A program made the position numbers and the translations under genes. DNA of 64,000 nucleotides from Pseudobdellovibrionaceae bacterium (GTDB lineage: Bacteria; Bdellovibrionota; Bdellovibrionia; Bdellovibrionales; Bdellovibrionaceae), in NCBI GenBank assembly GCA_019637955.1, contig JAHBUS010000001.1:310001-374000 (forward strand), in the 5' to 3' direction. The notes under the pieces were generated by a model. That model did not search any database. It was given only the letters and a program-made list of their open reading frames with translations, and was not told where the DNA came from. Each line of letters opens with the position of its first letter. The first letter of the stretch is position 1. Of the stretch, positions 25,238 to 33,753 are shown piece by piece.

Positions 25238-26698
25238 TTATTGGCCGCAAAACCAACGGCGGCCCTCGGCGTCGGTCTTGAGCTCGCCGCGCATGGTGCC
25301 GGTCATCCCGGCCCCCGTGGCCTTGAGCACACCCTCACCAATCACGACGGACGAGGAGGGCATGATAAACGTGTGCCCTCCACAAGGAACCGAGCGGCCC
25401 GCGAGCTTCACGTCGTTCTTCTTGGCGGCGACGTCCAGAGCCCAGTCCCCGCTCTGAAATTTGACCGTTGAGGTGAACGGACCGAAGATCACGTTCGGCA
25501 GGCTCCGGTCGCTGTAAAAACCGTAATAGCCTTTGGACCCCTCGTTGGATGCGGGCGGCGGCACCACGAAAATCGCGTCGGTGGATTTCACCAGCGCCAG
25601 GTCGGCGGCGATGAAATTTTCGTACTGTTGACTGTAAGTCGCAAATTCTTTGCGGTATTGATCCGCGAGCGGGAGGTCTTCTTCGTCCGCCTGGGCGCTC
25701 ACGTTCTCGAAGAGAATTTCGAGCGGCGTCTCGCTGGCTTTGACTCGTCCTTGCCAGTCGACGCGCTTTTGATTGAAACGAAGGGCGTAGGCCCCCAGGC
25801 TTCCCATCGAATAGCCTTCGCTATCGAGGGCGGTGTTGAGACGCTCGTCCGCCTCGCCGCCCGTGCGCAAAAACTCGACTAGCTTTTGCTGGAGTTCGCT
25901 CTCCGAGAGTTGGCAGCCGTTCAGACTGACCAGGTGAGCGAGCGTCTCCGTGTACTCGGCGGTTCCCTCATAGCCGTCGGTGGCTGAGTTCACCTCGTGC
26001 GGAAACTCGGTTTTCCATTTTTGAAACCAGAACGCGGCCTTGCGCAAAGACGGCGTGTCGGCCTGCCCCGAGACCACGTGCTCTTTGAGACGGCGGGACA
26101 TCAGGCGGCGGTACAAACGAGGTTTATCTTCGAGCGGGAGCAGCGTGGTGCGGGCGCCCCCTTGCTTGTAAGACCAGCCGCTTTGACCGATGTAATGAAA
26201 GCCTTCATGAACGCCCAGGCGAAACATCGCGGTCGCATTGTCGAGGTAGCGGTCGTCTTTTTCCATGAAGAGCGCGACGGTTTTGGCGCCCTGGTATTCG
26301 AAGAACGAGTACATTCCCATGGTGGCGCGCGCGGGAACGTCGGCGGGAGCCACGTCCGAGAGCGCGCCGCCCTGACTCCCCTTCCATAAGATGGTGCCCT
26401 CGCCCTCGGCGGTGAGCATCACATTGACGTTTTTCCAGTCGTAGCTCGGCCAGATCAGCGACGGGCATTGAAGCATCGTCGTCGTGAGCAGCGAAGCGGC
26501 CTGCTCGAGAATCTGCCGTTTCGACAGCGGAGCGTTCGCCTGCGACGAGATTTGCGAAAGTTTCTCGAGCTGGTAGGAGTCGTGGCTCGGGGCGTGCTGG
26601 TGAGGCGCCGGGCCTTGCGTGGCGGTTTTGTCTTGGGACGGTTGGCAGGCCGTCAAAGAAATGGCCATGACGATGAAAAAAATTTGTTGAGCGCGCAT
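25238..26698 (-). CDS. lipoprotein with HExxH metallopeptidase-like motif
   Basis: The 486-residue protein has a lipobox LTAC (Cys18), a His-rich linker (HQHAPSHD), and a central segment RLGVHEGFHYIGQ that gives an HExxH zinc motif at residues 164-168. About 90 residues later, DGYEGTAEYTETLAHL could supply a third ligand glutamate, as in gluzincins. The C-terminal domain is beta-rich and contains one cysteine pair. A surface zinc peptidase is plausible but no named family is recognised. The ATG at 26698 is used because GGAGG lies immediately upstream. Confidence 0.75.
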   Translation of the reverse strand: MRAQQIFFIVMAISLTACQPSQDKTATQGPAPHQHAPSHDSYQLEKLSQISSQANAPLSKRQILEQAASLLTTTMLQCPSLIWPSYDWKNVNVMLTAEGEGTILWKGSQGGALSDVAPADVPARATMGMYSFFEYQGAKTVALFMEKDDRYLDNATAMFRLGVHEGFHYIGQSGWSYKQGGARTTLLPLEDKPRLYRRLMSRRLKEHVVSGQADTPSLRKAAFWFQKWKTEFPHEVNSATDGYEGTAEYTETLAHLVSLNGCQLSESELQQKLVEFLRTGGEADERLNTALDSEGYSMGSLGAYALRFNQKRVDWQGRVKASETPLEILFENVSAQADEEDLPLADQYRKEFATYSQQYENFIAADLALVKSTDAIFVVPPPASNEGSKGYYGFYSDRSLPNVIFGPFTSTVKFQSGDWALDVAAKKNDVKLAGRSVPCGGHTFIMPSSSVVIGEGVLKATGAGMTGTMRGELKTDAEGRRWFCGQ

Positions 26699-26709
26699 GG
26701 GGGCCTCCA

Positions 26710-26726
26710 CGCTTCACCTTGAAGCG
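26710..26726 (-). other. perfect hairpin upstream of the HExxH lipoprotein
   Basis: CGCTTCA-CCT-TGAAGCG is a perfect 7-bp stem between the small exported protein gene (stop at 26764) and the ribosome-binding site of the lipoprotein gene. There is no T-tract; it may be a weak terminator or leader structure. Confidence 0.4.
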
Positions 26727-26763
26727 GCCCCCACTCCAAGAGCAATTGCGATGCCCCCGGATT

Positions 26764-27093
26764 CTAAGGCCGGCAGTTTAACAGCGTCTCACCCTCGAAC
26801 TCGAATCGCATCGACGCCAGCAAAAGTGCCTGCGTGCGCCCCACTTCACTCACCGTGGCAAAACCGCGCGTTTTGGCCGTCTGAATCGGAGACTGGGGGT
26901 CGCCCTCTTTCAGGCGGTAGTGGCGAGTGACTTCCATGTACGGAAGTTGGCCCGAACCCACATCCTGAGTTTCGATCTTGTATTCGCTCAGCGGCACGCC
27001 CGCATCGGCACTTCGGCAGCGGTACGTCCCGTCTTTGTAGGCCTGCGCCCCCAGCGCAAATGTCGTCAGCGCGAGAACCGTCAAGAATTTCAT
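26764..27093 (-). CDS. small exported protein
   Basis: The 109-residue product begins MKFLTVLALTTFALGAQA, a clear signal peptide, followed by about 90 residues of mature protein with two cysteines (YRCRSADAG and the C-terminal LLNCRP) that could form one disulfide. GAGGAGGG precedes the ATG at 27093. The frame is open upstream over the divergent DUF155 gene, but that part is not coding. No family is recognised. It may be co-transcribed with the HExxH lipoprotein gene 65 nt downstream. Confidence 0.68.
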   Translation of the reverse strand: MKFLTVLALTTFALGAQAYKDGTYRCRSADAGVPLSEYKIETQDVGSGQLPYMEVTRHYRLKEGDPQSPIQTAKTRGFATVSEVGRTQALLLASMRFEFEGETLLNCRP

Positions 27094-27207
27094 GACACCC
27101 TCCTCTCCTTGAGGGCTCCAGCCTCCGACAGGGTCCAGATGATGGCAAGCCCACGGCGCGTTGCATTTTGGGGTTCCCTCATGCGCCCCAGCTGTTAGCC
27201 TTGGGTG

Positions 27208-28299
27208 ATGCCAGCGCTTTCCGGAAAAATTCTCAACTATCGCGTCTTTGATATCGGCGCCGATGTCGATCTCGAAAAATTTCAGCGCAGCCTGTTTAGC
27301 GTGACGACTCAGCAGCGGTTCCGTTTGTCGAAGTTTTCGCGCGCGATGATTATCAACAACGCACCCTTGGCCCTGACGTTCGAAAGTGGCCGGCACATGT
27401 GCATGGGTCTGCTGCTCGATTACGACATCGCCGCCAAGGTCTGGCATTTCGGCGCGATCTCGGTGAACATCCAGTTCAACATTCCCGACAACCTCACCTG
27501 GGACCAACTGGTCGAGCTCGGCGCTCTGCTCGAGAACGACGAGGCCGTGCAGCAAATGGCCGTGCAAAAAGTCACGCAAATGCTGCAACAGTTCGACCCG
27601 AACCGCCTGCAAAATCTGAAGTGGACGACGTTCGAAGATTACACGATGTACTTTTTCAGAAGCCTGCCGGGCGCCGAGAAAAATGCGCTCAACGTTTTTC
27701 AGCAGTACGACGTGCACCGGCTGATTCTTTCGGAAAGCCACGAAATTTTGTCCGAGCAGGTCAAGAAAGCCGTCGCCGACGGGGCGATTCAGTACAGCGA
27801 GTCCGATCTCGCCGTGATCAACTGGAACAGCGCTCTCATTATCGAGCCCTCGGGCTCGTTCGACATTCCGGACGTGATCGAATTCGCGCTCTGCCAATTG
27901 CTCGAAATGCGCTACTACGATGATGTCCTTGATGAGCGCTTGGCTTCGCTCTACTCCACGCTCGAAGGCAAGGGCCTCAGCATTTGGGAGACGTATTCGG
28001 AGCGCATGTCGCGCGAAGCGGCCCGCAAATACCTGGAGATCAGCGACACCATCGAAAGCGTCGAGAACTCACTCAAGGTCGTCGGTGATTTTTATCTGGC
28101 GCAGGTGTTCCGGGCGGCCTCCACCCGTCTTCGCTTCAATGACTGGAAAGACAGCGTCGATCAAAAGCTGAACAACTTGGCGCAAATCGCCAAGCTGATG
28201 ACCAACGAACTCAACGAACGCCGCAGCCGCTTGCTCGAGATGATCATCATCGTGCTCATCGCGATCGAGCTGATTCCGTTCGTCACCAAACTTTTCTGA
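27208..28299 (+). CDS. DUF155 (RMD1/RMND1-like) membrane-anchored protein
   Basis: The 363-residue protein matches the DUF155 layout: an N-terminal domain (about 1-180), then YYDDVLDERLASLYSTLEG, LEISDTIESVENSLKVVGDF, LAQVFRAASTRLRFNDW and a single C-terminal hydrophobic segment (LLEMIIIVLIAIELIPFV) that serves as a tail anchor. Yeast Rmd1 and human RMND1 are relatives, the latter needed for mitochondrial translation, but the bacterial role is not established. A GTG lies one codon before the chosen ATG. The TGATG junction couples it to the GNAT gene. Confidence 0.82.
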   Translation: MPALSGKILNYRVFDIGADVDLEKFQRSLFSVTTQQRFRLSKFSRAMIINNAPLALTFESGRHMCMGLLLDYDIAAKVWHFGAISVNIQFNIPDNLTWDQLVELGALLENDEAVQQMAVQKVTQMLQQFDPNRLQNLKWTTFEDYTMYFFRSLPGAEKNALNVFQQYDVHRLILSESHEILSEQVKKAVADGAIQYSESDLAVINWNSALIIEPSGSFDIPDVIEFALCQLLEMRYYDDVLDERLASLYSTLEGKGLSIWETYSERMSREAARKYLEISDTIESVENSLKVVGDFYLAQVFRAASTRLRFNDWKDSVDQKLNNLAQIAKLMTNELNERRSRLLEMIIIVLIAIELIPFVTKLF

Positions 28300-28775
28300 T
28301 GTCTCCCGCGCACGTCATCACTTACGACAGCCGCTTTCTCCCCGCCTTTATCTCTCTCAACGAAGAGTGGATTCAGCGCTATTTCGCCATCGAAGAGATG
28401 GACCGGCGTCAATTGCGGGATCCCCATGGTTTTATCCTGAAGGGCGGCGGAGAAATTTTTTTCGTGATCGAAAAGGGCGCCGCGGTGGGCACCTGCGCGA
28501 TGATCCCCCACGGCGAGAGCGGCTTTGAACTGGCCAAAATGGCGGTCGCGCCCGACACGCGCGGCAAAGGCTACGGCGATCTTTTGATGGTCACCGCCAT
28601 CGACTGGGCCCGCGCCAAGGGCGCCGGCGAAATCCAGATTCTCTCGAACACCGTGCTCGAGCCCGCCATTCAACTCTACAAGAAGCATGGCTTTCAAACC
28701 GTGCATCTGGGCCCGCATCCCGACTACCAACGCTGCAACATTGAGATGGTTCTCAAACTGAGACGGCCGCTTTAA
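28299..28775 (+). CDS. GNAT family N-acetyltransferase
   Basis: The 158-residue protein has the acetyl-CoA pyrophosphate loop APDTRGKGYGDLLM (R-G-x-G-x-G/A type) following the beta-4 strand FELAKMAV, and a C-terminal YKKHGFQTVHLG segment typical of small-molecule or peptide GNATs. The conserved N-terminal substrate part reads NEEWIQRYFAIEEMD. The substrate is unknown. Its start shares one base with the DUF155 stop, so the two are probably co-translated. Confidence 0.85.
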   Translation: MSPAHVITYDSRFLPAFISLNEEWIQRYFAIEEMDRRQLRDPHGFILKGGGEIFFVIEKGAAVGTCAMIPHGESGFELAKMAVAPDTRGKGYGDLLMVTAIDWARAKGAGEIQILSNTVLEPAIQLYKKHGFQTVHLGPHPDYQRCNIEMVLKLRRPL

Positions 28776-28806
28776 GTTTGCACGACCTTCGTCCGATAAG
28801 ATCCTT

Positions 28807-29373
28807 ATGGGGATGCTCTCTCGTGGAAGCCAATGGAAGTTGGGCTCGCTGGTCGTATTGACCGCGTGCTTCGTGCTTTTCCAAAACATGTCCCCCCTCT
28901 CGGAAGAGTTCGACATCCGCGACATCGCGCCCACCAAGCCCGAGGGTTTCAATCAATACGTTTACTTCCCGTCTGAATTTCATGGCGGCTCGGCCTCCGC
29001 GCTGGGACAAGAAATTTTGGATCACAACTTTGGCGAACGCCTGCAGGCGCTGCAATTCGAGGTCGAAATGCAAGGCGCCAAGTGGGGACTTGGCCCTCAC
29101 GCCTCCGGCCGCGGACCCGCCTCGGTTGGGAGCGCCTCGAGGACCTCGGGTTCCTCCGCACCGGCGCCCGCCGTGCTGCGATTCGGCCACCGCGGCGGTG
29201 ACCGCTTCGGTTTTTCTTGGGAGAGCGCCGTGAATGTTCGCTGCGACTACGCCGCGAACTCGAACCGCGTGGAGCTGAGCCTTAACCGCGCACTCACCTC
29301 GCGCGCGGAAGTTTCGTTCAAGCACACCACGGACGATCAACAGAGCACCCTCAACCTGAATTACCAATGGTGA
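28807..29373 (+). CDS. exported or membrane-anchored protein with FQN motif
   Basis: The 188-residue protein has an N-terminal hydrophobic segment (LGSLVVLTACFVLFQNM), a Gly/Ser-rich middle, and a C-terminal part with alternating strands ending in Trp, which recalls a small beta-barrel or a beta-sheet domain. The FQNMSP end of the hydrophobic segment resembles the FQNCAP of the next gene. No catalytic motif or family is recognised. It lies 31 nt after the GNAT gene and overlaps the open frame upstream of the next gene. Confidence 0.55.
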   Translation: MGMLSRGSQWKLGSLVVLTACFVLFQNMSPLSEEFDIRDIAPTKPEGFNQYVYFPSEFHGGSASALGQEILDHNFGERLQALQFEVEMQGAKWGLGPHASGRGPASVGSASRTSGSSAPAPAVLRFGHRGGDRFGFSWESAVNVRCDYAANSNRVELSLNRALTSRAEVSFKHTTDDQQSTLNLNYQW

Positions 29374-29375
29374 CC

Positions 29376-30590
29376 ATGCGCCGTCGCTTATCGCCCTTTT
29401 TGATTCTGATGTCTCTGCTCACCATTCTGATCGCTTTTCAAAACTGCGCCCCCACCAAATTCGAATCGATGATGGACGGCCCCGTCGCGCCCCAGGCTCT
29501 TCTGCCCCTGCCGGCCGCGCCCGCGGGGATCGTGCCGACGCCCACTCCCGGAGGCTCCAGCGATCCGCTCGCCCAGTGCGCCGTGACTGGCGACAGCCCC
29601 CTGATCGCGGTGGGTGCCCGCCGCACCATCGAATGCCCGGCGAACTGCCCCAGCTCGGAGATGTTCGGTTCGGATATTTACACCAGCGACACCTCGGTTT
29701 GCGAAGCCGCCGCTCACAGCGGTGTTATTCGCAAATCGCAAGGCGGAGCGGTGACCTACCAGTATGTGGGGTCTTATCCCGGTCCCTTCTTGGGAGCCGA
29801 ACGTCGGGGGCTCACCAGCGAGTCGTGGGAAGGCTCTTGGAACGCGTTCCAAATTTTGCGGCCCGCCGGCGGCGAAGTCTTCCCTGAAGAAGCCGCCGAG
29901 GAGCCGGGCCTGCAGCCGTCGACGTGCAGCGGTTCGTTTCAAGTGGGCCTTGTTTGCCGCAAGCCCATGAAAGTCGCCATTCTCACGGACAACGGCGCGG
30001 TGGTGAGCGACCTGACCGTGCGCAAGTGCCGCGCTTACTGCCAAGCGCTGGGCGGCGCCAGCTGCTGCGGCTTGACCAAGTCCTCCGAGTTTCCGGGCCA
30101 GTACAACTGCCTGGCGGGACGAGACGAAGTCCCCGCCGTTTACGAAGAGCCGTCACCCTTGGATTATGATTTGAATTTAGCGAACAAGTTCCGCGTGGAG
30201 ACGCGGGCCTTAAGTTGCTCGTCTTCCTTCCCCGCCGAGCACGCCGTCTTACACCAGCCCGGACCGCTGAAATGCGACAACCCCGGCGCCTTTGTTGAGT
30301 CCGAGTACGCTTCGATCGCGGGCCTGACGCCGGCCACCCTTGCGGCGGGAACCGACGTTTTTGGCAACGCCATCTCGGGCGTGCGCGCGCATTACAACTC
30401 GCAAGGTTTTTTGGATCGACGAAGCACGAGCCGTTTCGCGGAGCGCGAACTGAAGCCGTCGTTTGAGGCCGCGGCCTACGCGGCGGTGAACTGGGATGTT
30501 CTGCTGGCGGGAATTCCGGTGTACCACCATTATCAAAACTGCGGCGCGGGCCAGGGGCGCGCGCCCGACCCCGCGGTCGACTTCAAGTGA
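29376..30590 (+). CDS. putative lipoprotein with non-canonical FQNC signal end
   Basis: The 404-residue product starts MRRRLSPFLILMSLLTILIAF and reaches cysteine 24 in FQNCAPTKF; Asn before the cysteine is unlike the standard lipobox, but FQNC endings recur in Bdellovibrio-type exported proteins (recollection, not checked here). The mature part is Pro/Gly-rich, then has many cysteines, including the cluster CRAYCQALGGASCCG, which suggests a disulfide-rich extracellular domain. ATG 29367 is an alternative start. The stop is directly abutted by the stop of the convergent phospholipase-like gene. Confidence 0.62.
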   Translation: MRRRLSPFLILMSLLTILIAFQNCAPTKFESMMDGPVAPQALLPLPAAPAGIVPTPTPGGSSDPLAQCAVTGDSPLIAVGARRTIECPANCPSSEMFGSDIYTSDTSVCEAAAHSGVIRKSQGGAVTYQYVGSYPGPFLGAERRGLTSESWEGSWNAFQILRPAGGEVFPEEAAEEPGLQPSTCSGSFQVGLVCRKPMKVAILTDNGAVVSDLTVRKCRAYCQALGGASCCGLTKSSEFPGQYNCLAGRDEVPAVYEEPSPLDYDLNLANKFRVETRALSCSSSFPAEHAVLHQPGPLKCDNPGAFVESEYASIAGLTPATLAAGTDVFGNAISGVRAHYNSQGFLDRRSTSRFAERELKPSFEAAAYAAVNWDVLLAGIPVYHHYQNCGAGQGRAPDPAVDFK

Positions 30591-31820
30591 TCAGCGGCAG
30601 CCCTTCCCCAGTTTAACGAGCTTGCGAATTTCGGGGACGTGCAGCGCCATGGGCGCGATGGCGCAAGCCGGAACCTGGCCGTCCGCCTGCAGACGCTCGA
30701 GCCGCTCGGCCACAGCGTCGTACTGATCGCGTCCCAATTCAAAAATTGAATTGAATTCATTCACGTACGCGGGCATCACCTGGGCGGCCTTTTCGCCCGC
30801 GAGCTCGATCAAGTTTTCGATGTGCCTGGTTTCGCTGCTGGTCGACCAGTTGAAAGAACCCGCCAGGATTTTTTCGCCATCCGCGATGAGGAATTTATTG
30901 TGCATTTGGTAAGTCATGTAGTCGGAGACTTTCAAGGAGTAGAACTTCACGCGCAGCTCCAGATTTTTGCGCCCAAGCAGGTACGAGGCCCGTCGGCCGA
31001 TATCCATGTAATCGTCTTGACTGATCACGAGCTGGATGTGAACGCCCCGCTCGGCGGCGGCTTTTAGGGCCTCAAGCACCGGCGTCAAACGGACGCGCGT
31101 GGTGGCAATCTGAAGCGTGTGCTGAGCTTCGTTGATCAAACGGACCACTTGGTTCGTGAGCATGGTTTCTTGGGTGTCGGTCACGCCCAACGTGCGGGGC
31201 GAGTTGAAGAAAACGGCCACGCCGTCTTCATCGTCGTAGTCCGCAACGGGACGCTCGGACGCGTCGTCATCACGGCCAAACTCTTGAGACGCACTCCAAA
31301 GGCGTGAGAACTCGAGGTCGTAACGGCCCGTGACCTCGTCTTCACCCGTGAAGAACAAAATATTCTCATTGTAATTGCGGTAAGAGGAGAGCGACCAATT
31401 CGCGCTCCCGGTGACCACCTTGGCCGAAGGCAGGCCCGCATCGATCACGGCGAACTTGTGATGAACCTTCACGCTTTTGCCAAGAAAGCGCACGTCAAGA
31501 CCGAGCTTCTCGAGCTCCGCCATCTTTTTTTCGTTGTCCTGTGGAGCCGCGTACCCTTCAAAAATCAAGCGCACGTGCAGCCGACCGGTCTGAAGGCGTT
31601 TTTGCACCGAGGGTGATTGCAAGGCTTGAATCACCGGCGACGACGCCGACGTCTCCAGATTGTACATCGCGATGTCGATGCTCGATTGGGCCGTCTCGAT
31701 CCACTGGCCGATCTTTTCGAGCGTCGGGTCGTGCGGATGAAAGAGGACTTCAATTTTGGCTTGAGCGGTGTGGACGGCGAAAATGGTGAGCAGGGCCAAG
31801 CCCCAGCATGCTTTTTTCAT
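30591..31820 (-). CDS. exported phospholipase D-like protein, two HKD motifs
   Basis: The 409-residue protein has a signal peptide (cleavage near HTAQA) and two HKD motifs: HHKFAVID followed by GSANWS, and MHNKFLIAD followed by GSFNWS. Both full motifs are intact, so it should be an active phosphodiesterase of the PLD superfamily, acting in the periplasm or outside. PLD-like enzymes of this size include nucleases (Nuc) and phospholipases; which one cannot be decided from sequence. A predator or scavenger could use it to degrade nucleic acid or membrane lipids (inference). Confidence 0.88.
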   Translation of the reverse strand: MKKACWGLALLTIFAVHTAQAKIEVLFHPHDPTLEKIGQWIETAQSSIDIAMYNLETSASSPVIQALQSPSVQKRLQTGRLHVRLIFEGYAAPQDNEKKMAELEKLGLDVRFLGKSVKVHHKFAVIDAGLPSAKVVTGSANWSLSSYRNYNENILFFTGEDEVTGRYDLEFSRLWSASQEFGRDDDASERPVADYDDEDGVAVFFNSPRTLGVTDTQETMLTNQVVRLINEAQHTLQIATTRVRLTPVLEALKAAAERGVHIQLVISQDDYMDIGRRASYLLGRKNLELRVKFYSLKVSDYMTYQMHNKFLIADGEKILAGSFNWSTSSETRHIENLIELAGEKAAQVMPAYVNEFNSIFELGRDQYDAVAERLERLQADGQVPACAIAPMALHVPEIRKLVKLGKGCR

Positions 31821-31882
31821 GAGCGCACTTTAGGCCCGCGCGCTCAGTTCGTCCCGTGCATAGTTGGAAGTTTATTATTCAT

Positions 31883-33703
31883 TTACTGCTTGCTGGAAAG
31901 CTCGTCCCACCGGGCATAGAGCCTCTCGACGGCTTTCTTTTGCTTCTCGAGCTCGGTCGCGAGCTCTTGCAGCTTCACATAGTTCGCCTGCACCTCGGGA
32001 CTCGCCAAGAGGCCTTCGGTCTCGGCCACCTCGGCCTCGGCCTTGGCGATGTTCGACTCCATTTGATCCCACTCACGCTGCTCTTTGTTGCCCAAACGGG
32101 GCTTCTTTTTCTCGGGAACCGAGGGCAAGGGTGCCGGCGCCGCCGTTTCGACTTTCTCCGGGGCCACGGCTTTGCCTTTGTTCTGCTTGCGCCACTCTTC
32201 CCACTGGAACAAGTTGGCAAACTTTTGGATATGGCCTTCACCCGTAAAGACCAGAATCTCGTTGCACACCTGGTCCATGAAGTACCGGTCGTGCGTCACC
32301 AAAATCAAGGCTCCCGGAAACTCGGCGAGCGCCTCTTGCAGGGTGTCCATCGTCGCGATGTCGAGATCGTTGGTCGGCTCATCGAGAACGAACACCGGCT
32401 CGTTCTGCAGCAGCAGCTGCGCGAGAAGCAAGCGCGTCTTTTCGCCGCCCGAGAGCTTGGTCACCGGAAGTTCCATCTGGTCGTTGCGGAAGTGAAACCG
32501 CGCCAAGTAGCTGCGGGCAAAAACCGCACGTCCCTGAACGTGAACGTAGTCCCCCTCGGGGCAGATGTTCTTCAGCACGCTCTCGTTCAACTTGAGGGTA
32601 TTTTTCTTTTGATCGAAAAGCGCGAACTGCACCTTTTCGTTGACCATGACGGTGCCCGCGGTGGGCTCCAACTTTCCGAGCAGGGTCTGAATGAGCGTCG
32701 ATTTTCCGCAGCCATTCGGCCCCATGATTCCGACCCGCGCGCGGGCGCCCAAAATGAACGAGAAATCTTTGACGAGAACTTTGCCATTTCTCTCTTGCGA
32801 GATCGACTTGGCCTCGACGATTTTTTTCGGATTGCGGATTTCATCGGCCATTTCGAACGACATTTTACGCTCGCGGTTTTTTTCGATCAACTCATCGACC
32901 GTGTCGGCCAGCTCGTGCGCGCGGTCGATGCGCGCGGTTTGCTTGGTCTGACGGGCTTTGGCACCACGGCGGAGCCAATAAGTCTCTTGCCGTAGCTGAT
33001 TTTTACGGACTTGCTCGAGCGTCTTTTGCGCGCCCAGCTCGGCCTCTTTCAGAACCAAAAAGTCGGCGTAGGTCCCCTCGATCTGGATCAAGCCCTTGGG
33101 GTTGCGCGGATCGAGATCGAAAATAAAATCGCACGTGTTCTGCAAGAACAAGCGGTCGTGCGTGATCATCAGGTGGCCCATGTCGCGCTGCTGTCCCAAG
33201 AAGGTCTCGAGCCACTCGATGCTTTCGACATCGAGATGATTCGTCGGCTCATCGAAAAGCAGGATCTGCGGCTGCGGTGCGAGCACCTGCGCGAGGGCGA
33301 CGCGCTTCATCCATCCCCCCGACAGTTCGCTCACCGGGCGTTCGACGCCCGCCTCGGGCGAATCGAGCTCGAGGCGTGAAATCAGCTCCCAGACAAATCC
33401 CATCTGTTCGTAGTCGTCGGGATCGGGCATCGCCTTGCGCAGGACTTCGAAAACCGTGTCGCCCGTTTTGAATTTGGGATCCTGTTCAAGGTAACCGACT
33501 TTGAGACCGCGAGCGAAACTCACCTCGCCGCGGTCGGGCGTTTCGAGACGGGCCAGGATTTTGAGCAGTGTGGACTTGCCCGCGCCGTTGGGACCGATCA
33601 AACCGATCTTTTGCCCTTGGTTCATCGCGAACGTCAGATTTTTGAACAAGGTTTGGGCCCCGAAGGATTTGGACAAATCAAAGGCCGAAATCAGAACGCT
33701 CAT
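31883..33703 (-). CDS. uup: ABC-F ATPase, Uup-like
   Basis: The 606-residue protein carries two ABC ATPase domains in tandem: Walker A GPNGAGKSTLL and signature LSGGWMKR in the first, GPNGCGKSTLI and LSGGEKTR in the second, each with a DEPTNHLD or DEPTNDLD Walker B. There are no membrane segments, so it is an ABC-F factor that acts on ribosomes. The charged C-terminal extension (QREWDQMESNIAKAEAEVAE) forms the coiled-coil domain typical of Uup rather than EttA. The start at 33703 has GGGAG upstream. Confidence 0.9.
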   Translation of the reverse strand: MSVLISAFDLSKSFGAQTLFKNLTFAMNQGQKIGLIGPNGAGKSTLLKILARLETPDRGEVSFARGLKVGYLEQDPKFKTGDTVFEVLRKAMPDPDDYEQMGFVWELISRLELDSPEAGVERPVSELSGGWMKRVALAQVLAPQPQILLFDEPTNHLDVESIEWLETFLGQQRDMGHLMITHDRLFLQNTCDFIFDLDPRNPKGLIQIEGTYADFLVLKEAELGAQKTLEQVRKNQLRQETYWLRRGAKARQTKQTARIDRAHELADTVDELIEKNRERKMSFEMADEIRNPKKIVEAKSISQERNGKVLVKDFSFILGARARVGIMGPNGCGKSTLIQTLLGKLEPTAGTVMVNEKVQFALFDQKKNTLKLNESVLKNICPEGDYVHVQGRAVFARSYLARFHFRNDQMELPVTKLSGGEKTRLLLAQLLLQNEPVFVLDEPTNDLDIATMDTLQEALAEFPGALILVTHDRYFMDQVCNEILVFTGEGHIQKFANLFQWEEWRKQNKGKAVAPEKVETAAPAPLPSVPEKKKPRLGNKEQREWDQMESNIAKAEAEVAETEGLLASPEVQANYVKLQELATELEKQKKAVERLYARWDELSSKQ

Positions 33704-33753
33704 CAAATCTCCCGCGGTGATCCAAAAGCTCTAACAGCGCCCGGTCGCGGGCG

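Noticed and set aside
27140-27160. TGGCAAG box before the DUF155 gene as a sigma-54 promoter
   Set aside because: Only GG and GC match; the remaining bases do not fit either element.
27094-27897. N-terminal extension of the small exported protein at 26764 over the divergent DUF155 gene
   Set aside because: The signal peptide and the GAGGAGGG site start the gene at 27093; the extension is antisense to a conserved domain.
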